Source: Gemmatimonadota bacterium
GTDB lineage: Bacteria > Gemmatimonadota > Gemmatimonadetes > Gemmatimonadales > Gemmatimonadaceae
Direction of reading: 5' to 3'
Assembly: GCA_021324635.1 (NCBI GenBank)
Contig: JAJPIS010000020.1
Coordinates: forward strand, 1-64,000
Length of the DNA stretch: 64,000 bases
Under the pieces are notes generated by a model. The model made no database searches. It was not told the origin of the DNA and was given only the letters and a program-made list of their open reading frames with translations. Shown here in pieces: positions 61,955 to 64,000 of this stretch (the stretch's first letter is position 1; each line of letters starts with the position of its first letter). Both the position numbers and the translations under genes were made by a program.

Positions 61955-64000
61955 ATGCCCACCAGCGGGAAACCTTTCCGGGCGGTGTCCGGGTCCAATG
62001 GCCGGTACGCCCGGGTCCCCTTTTTTCCGACGGTCCCCATGCTCACAGCGCTCGTCGGGCTGACGCTCGGCGCGGCCCCAGCCCCGCACCCGCGCTCGCC
62101 CGAAGGCGTCGCACAGAGCGCGACGGCTGCCCCGGACACCCGCGCCGCCACGTACAACGGTCGCGGTGGACAGCTCACCGTCCGGATCCCGCGCGTCGAC
62201 ACACATATCGACATCGACGGGAGCCTGTCCGCGCCCGTGTGGCAGCAAGCAGCGGTGCTCACGGGCTTCTCCGAGTACCAGCCGGTCGATGGCGTGCCCG
62301 CCGAGGACTCGACCGAAGTCCTCGTCTGGTACTCGCCGACCGCGATCTACTTCGGGATCCGGGCCTACGAGCTGCATGGCGCGCCGCACGCCACCCTCGC
62401 CAACCGGGACAGGATCGACGGCGACGACAACGTGCAGTTGGTCATCAGCCCATTCGTCCACTCCCACCAGGCTCTCGTCTTCGCCGTCAATCCCTTCGGT
62501 ATTCAGGAGGACGGGACGATCACCGAGGGAGTGCAGACCTCCCGCGGGTTCGGCGTGTCGAACAAGACCGGCCCCGACTCGACCGACCTGAGCCCCGACT
62601 TCGTCTACGAGTCCAAGGGGACGCCGACCGCCTTCGGCTATCAGGTCGAGGTCCGCATCCCGTTCCGGAGCATCAAGTTCCCGGCGAAGTCGCCGCAGGA
62701 CTGGGGCATCAACATCGTCCGGCGCATCCAGCATTCGGGGCACCTCGACACCTGGTACCCGACCAGGCTCGCGGCGTCGTCGTACCTCGACCAGGCCGGG
62801 ACACTCGCCGGGCTCACGAAGCTCGACGCGGGACTCGTCCTCGACCTCAACCCGATCGTCACCGAGAAGGCGTTGGGGAGCCGAGTGGTCTCGCCCGGAC
62901 CCGGCTGGCAATACGGGGTGGAGCGGCCGCAGTTCGGCGGCAACGTGCGATGGGGGATCACCAACAACCTGCTGCTCAATGGCACGTATCGGCCCGACTT
63001 CGCCGAGGTGGAGTCGGACGCCACGCAGCTCATCCTCGATCCTCGCCAGGCGGTGCTGTACCCGGAGAAGCGTCCGTTTTTCCTCGATGGCCTCGAGCAG
63101 TTCAACACGCCCGCCAATCTGATCTACACGCGGCAGATCGAGGCGCCGATCGCCGCCAGCAAGCTGACCGGAAAGCTGGGCGACGTCTCGCTCGCCTACC
63201 TGGGAGCGATCGACAACCAGGGGTCTGCGGCCCTCGGCGGCGGCCATCCCGCGTTCAACATCCTCCGGCTTCGCCAGGACTTCGCGCAGGGCTCGCAGAT
63301 CGGCGCCGCCTTCACCGACAAGGAGGAAGGGGGAAGCTTCAATCGGCTCGCGAGCGTCGACAGCCGGATCACCTTCGCCAAGCTCTACACGCTCACGTTC
63401 CAGGCCGCGGGTAGCAGCACGCGGCGCGGGGGCGTGAGCACCGCGGGGCCGCTCTGGTCGGCCGGCCTCACGCGGGCCGGGCGGTCGTTCATCATGAGCT
63501 ATGGCCTGTCGGGCATCGACCCCGAGTTCGCGGCGGGGAGCGGCTTCATCTCGCGCGCCGGTGTCGCGAACGGGAGTGTCGACTGGCGGTACACGTTTTA
63601 CCCCAAGCACACGTTCCTCGACACCTTCGGGATCGACCTGCTCGTGAACGATACGTGGGTCTACCGGGACCTGACCGCCGGCCATGCGCCCGAGGACCGC
63701 CGCTACCACATCACCTGGCTGTCCACGCTGCACGGCGGCTGGCAGTTGCTGTTCGGGCTCTACGCCGAGACGTACGGCTACGATCCGACACTGTACGCGA
63801 ACTACTATCTCGGCCATCCGTCGGGGACCGGCACGACCTTCACGCACTTCGTCGGGACGCCGATCATCCCCAACACCGACTACGTCCTCCAGGTCAGCAC
63901 CCCTGCCTTCTCGAAGTTCGACCTGTCGCTCCTGGAGCTGAGCGGGCGTGACGAGAACTTCTTCGAGTGGTCCTCGGCCGACATCAGCGTCACCGAGGCG
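61955..64000 (+). CDS. DUF5916 outer-membrane protein, 3' end cut by the window
   Basis: Open frame through the right edge of the window, at least 682 codons. It has the CBM9-like start HIDIDGSLSAPVWQQAAVLTGFSEYQP and YFGIRAYELHG, the QVEVRIPFRSIKFP motif, and the DUF5916 signature FAEVESDATQLILDPRQAVLYPEKRPFFLDG. It is a paralogue of 3295-5538. In-frame ATGs upstream fall in a repeat; I prefer 61955, though 62039 would also begin a plausible signal-like segment (MLTALVGLTLGAAPAP). The stop lies beyond the window. The role is unknown; surface glycan or transport is likely. Confidence 0.82.
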   Translation, partial: MPTSGKPFRAVSGSNGRYARVPFFPTVPMLTALVGLTLGAAPAPHPRSPEGVAQSATAAPDTRAATYNGRGGQLTVRIPRVDTHIDIDGSLSAPVWQQAAVLTGFSEYQPVDGVPAEDSTEVLVWYSPTAIYFGIRAYELHGAPHATLANRDRIDGDDNVQLVISPFVHSHQALVFAVNPFGIQEDGTITEGVQTSRGFGVSNKTGPDSTDLSPDFVYESKGTPTAFGYQVEVRIPFRSIKFPAKSPQDWGINIVRRIQHSGHLDTWYPTRLAASSYLDQAGTLAGLTKLDAGLVLDLNPIVTEKALGSRVVSPGPGWQYGVERPQFGGNVRWGITNNLLLNGTYRPDFAEVESDATQLILDPRQAVLYPEKRPFFLDGLEQFNTPANLIYTRQIEAPIAASKLTGKLGDVSLAYLGAIDNQGSAALGGGHPAFNILRLRQDFAQGSQIGAAFTDKEEGGSFNRLASVDSRITFAKLYTLTFQAAGSSTRRGGVSTAGPLWSAGLTRAGRSFIMSYGLSGIDPEFAAGSGFISRAGVANGSVDWRYTFYPKHTFLDTFGIDLLVNDTWVYRDLTAGHAPEDRRYHITWLSTLHGGWQLLFGLYAETYGYDPTLYANYYLGHPSGTGTTFTHFVGTPIIPNTDYVLQVSTPAFSKFDLSLLELSGRDENFFEWSSADISVTEA

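Noticed and set aside
61835-63847. 670-residue open frame on the minus strand
   Set aside because: It is antisense to the DUF5916 gene, has no domain-like sequence, and the plus-strand frame carries clear family motifs.

Overview
The window is very GC-rich, double-stranded-dense bacterial chromosome. The mix of families (two DUF5916 outer-membrane proteins, LVIVD-repeat proteins, exported serine hydrolases, a tricorn-like S41 protease, LytS/LytTR signalling, a tandem isoquinoline-1-oxidoreductase-type operon, Tat-exported ferritin-like proteins) suggests a soil-type Gemmatimonadota bacterium. That assignment is an inference from gene content; there is no rRNA in the window. A large share of the proteins carry Sec, Tat or lipoprotein signals, so this is mostly envelope and secreted biology. 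I saw no phage, integrase, transposase or CRISPR array.

Layout. 1-809 has no convincing gene, only a decayed tRNA-like stretch. 810-6435 holds a DUF1259 lipoprotein, a YncE-like propeller, a DUF5916 protein and a small lipoprotein. 6588-11112 (minus) holds two exported ferritin-like proteins and an LVIVD + DUF305 pair. 11313-16266 (minus) is a translationally coupled molybdenum hydroxylase operon with one 2Fe-2S subunit and two tandem large subunits, divergent from a LytS/LytTR two-component pair (16513-18383). 18505-26415 carries DUF1801 proteins, a 5'-3' exonuclease, an amidase, an acetyltransferase, and a regulator divergent from a DUF899/DUF2182 pair. 26427-34799 has a tricorn-like protease, a beta-lactamase-fold protein that has lost its catalytic residues, a YtcJ-like amidohydrolase and a UPF0145 tandem protein. 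35154-53699 is mixed: CapA-like protein, an orphan LytS kinase, an esterase, an animal-type haem peroxidase, a propeller/beta-helix fusion lipoprotein, an AlkA glycosylase, two intact serine hydrolases, a hybrid kinase, an M1 peptidase and an arylsulfotransferase-like protein.

54065-59142 is a tight five-gene operon: LVIVD protein, small exported protein, Met-rich multicopper oxidase, CcdA and a thioredoxin-like protein. It looks like a periplasmic copper/thiol module. Directly downstream and convergent is the most striking locus. A periplasmic peroxiredoxin (59271-59900, minus) has an in-frame TGA exactly where the peroxidatic cysteine belongs, followed at 21 nt by a perfect hairpin loop with the position and shape of a bacterial SECIS element. 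It reads as a selenocysteine peroxiredoxin with no other cysteine, which conventional gene calling would split into two fragments.

Other things to note are a dispersed palindromic repeat present as three tandem 45-bp copies at 34933-35067 and again near 61867-61940, a 12-bp coding repeat in the thioredoxin-like gene, and strong hairpins between most convergent gene pairs. The window ends inside a second DUF5916 gene.
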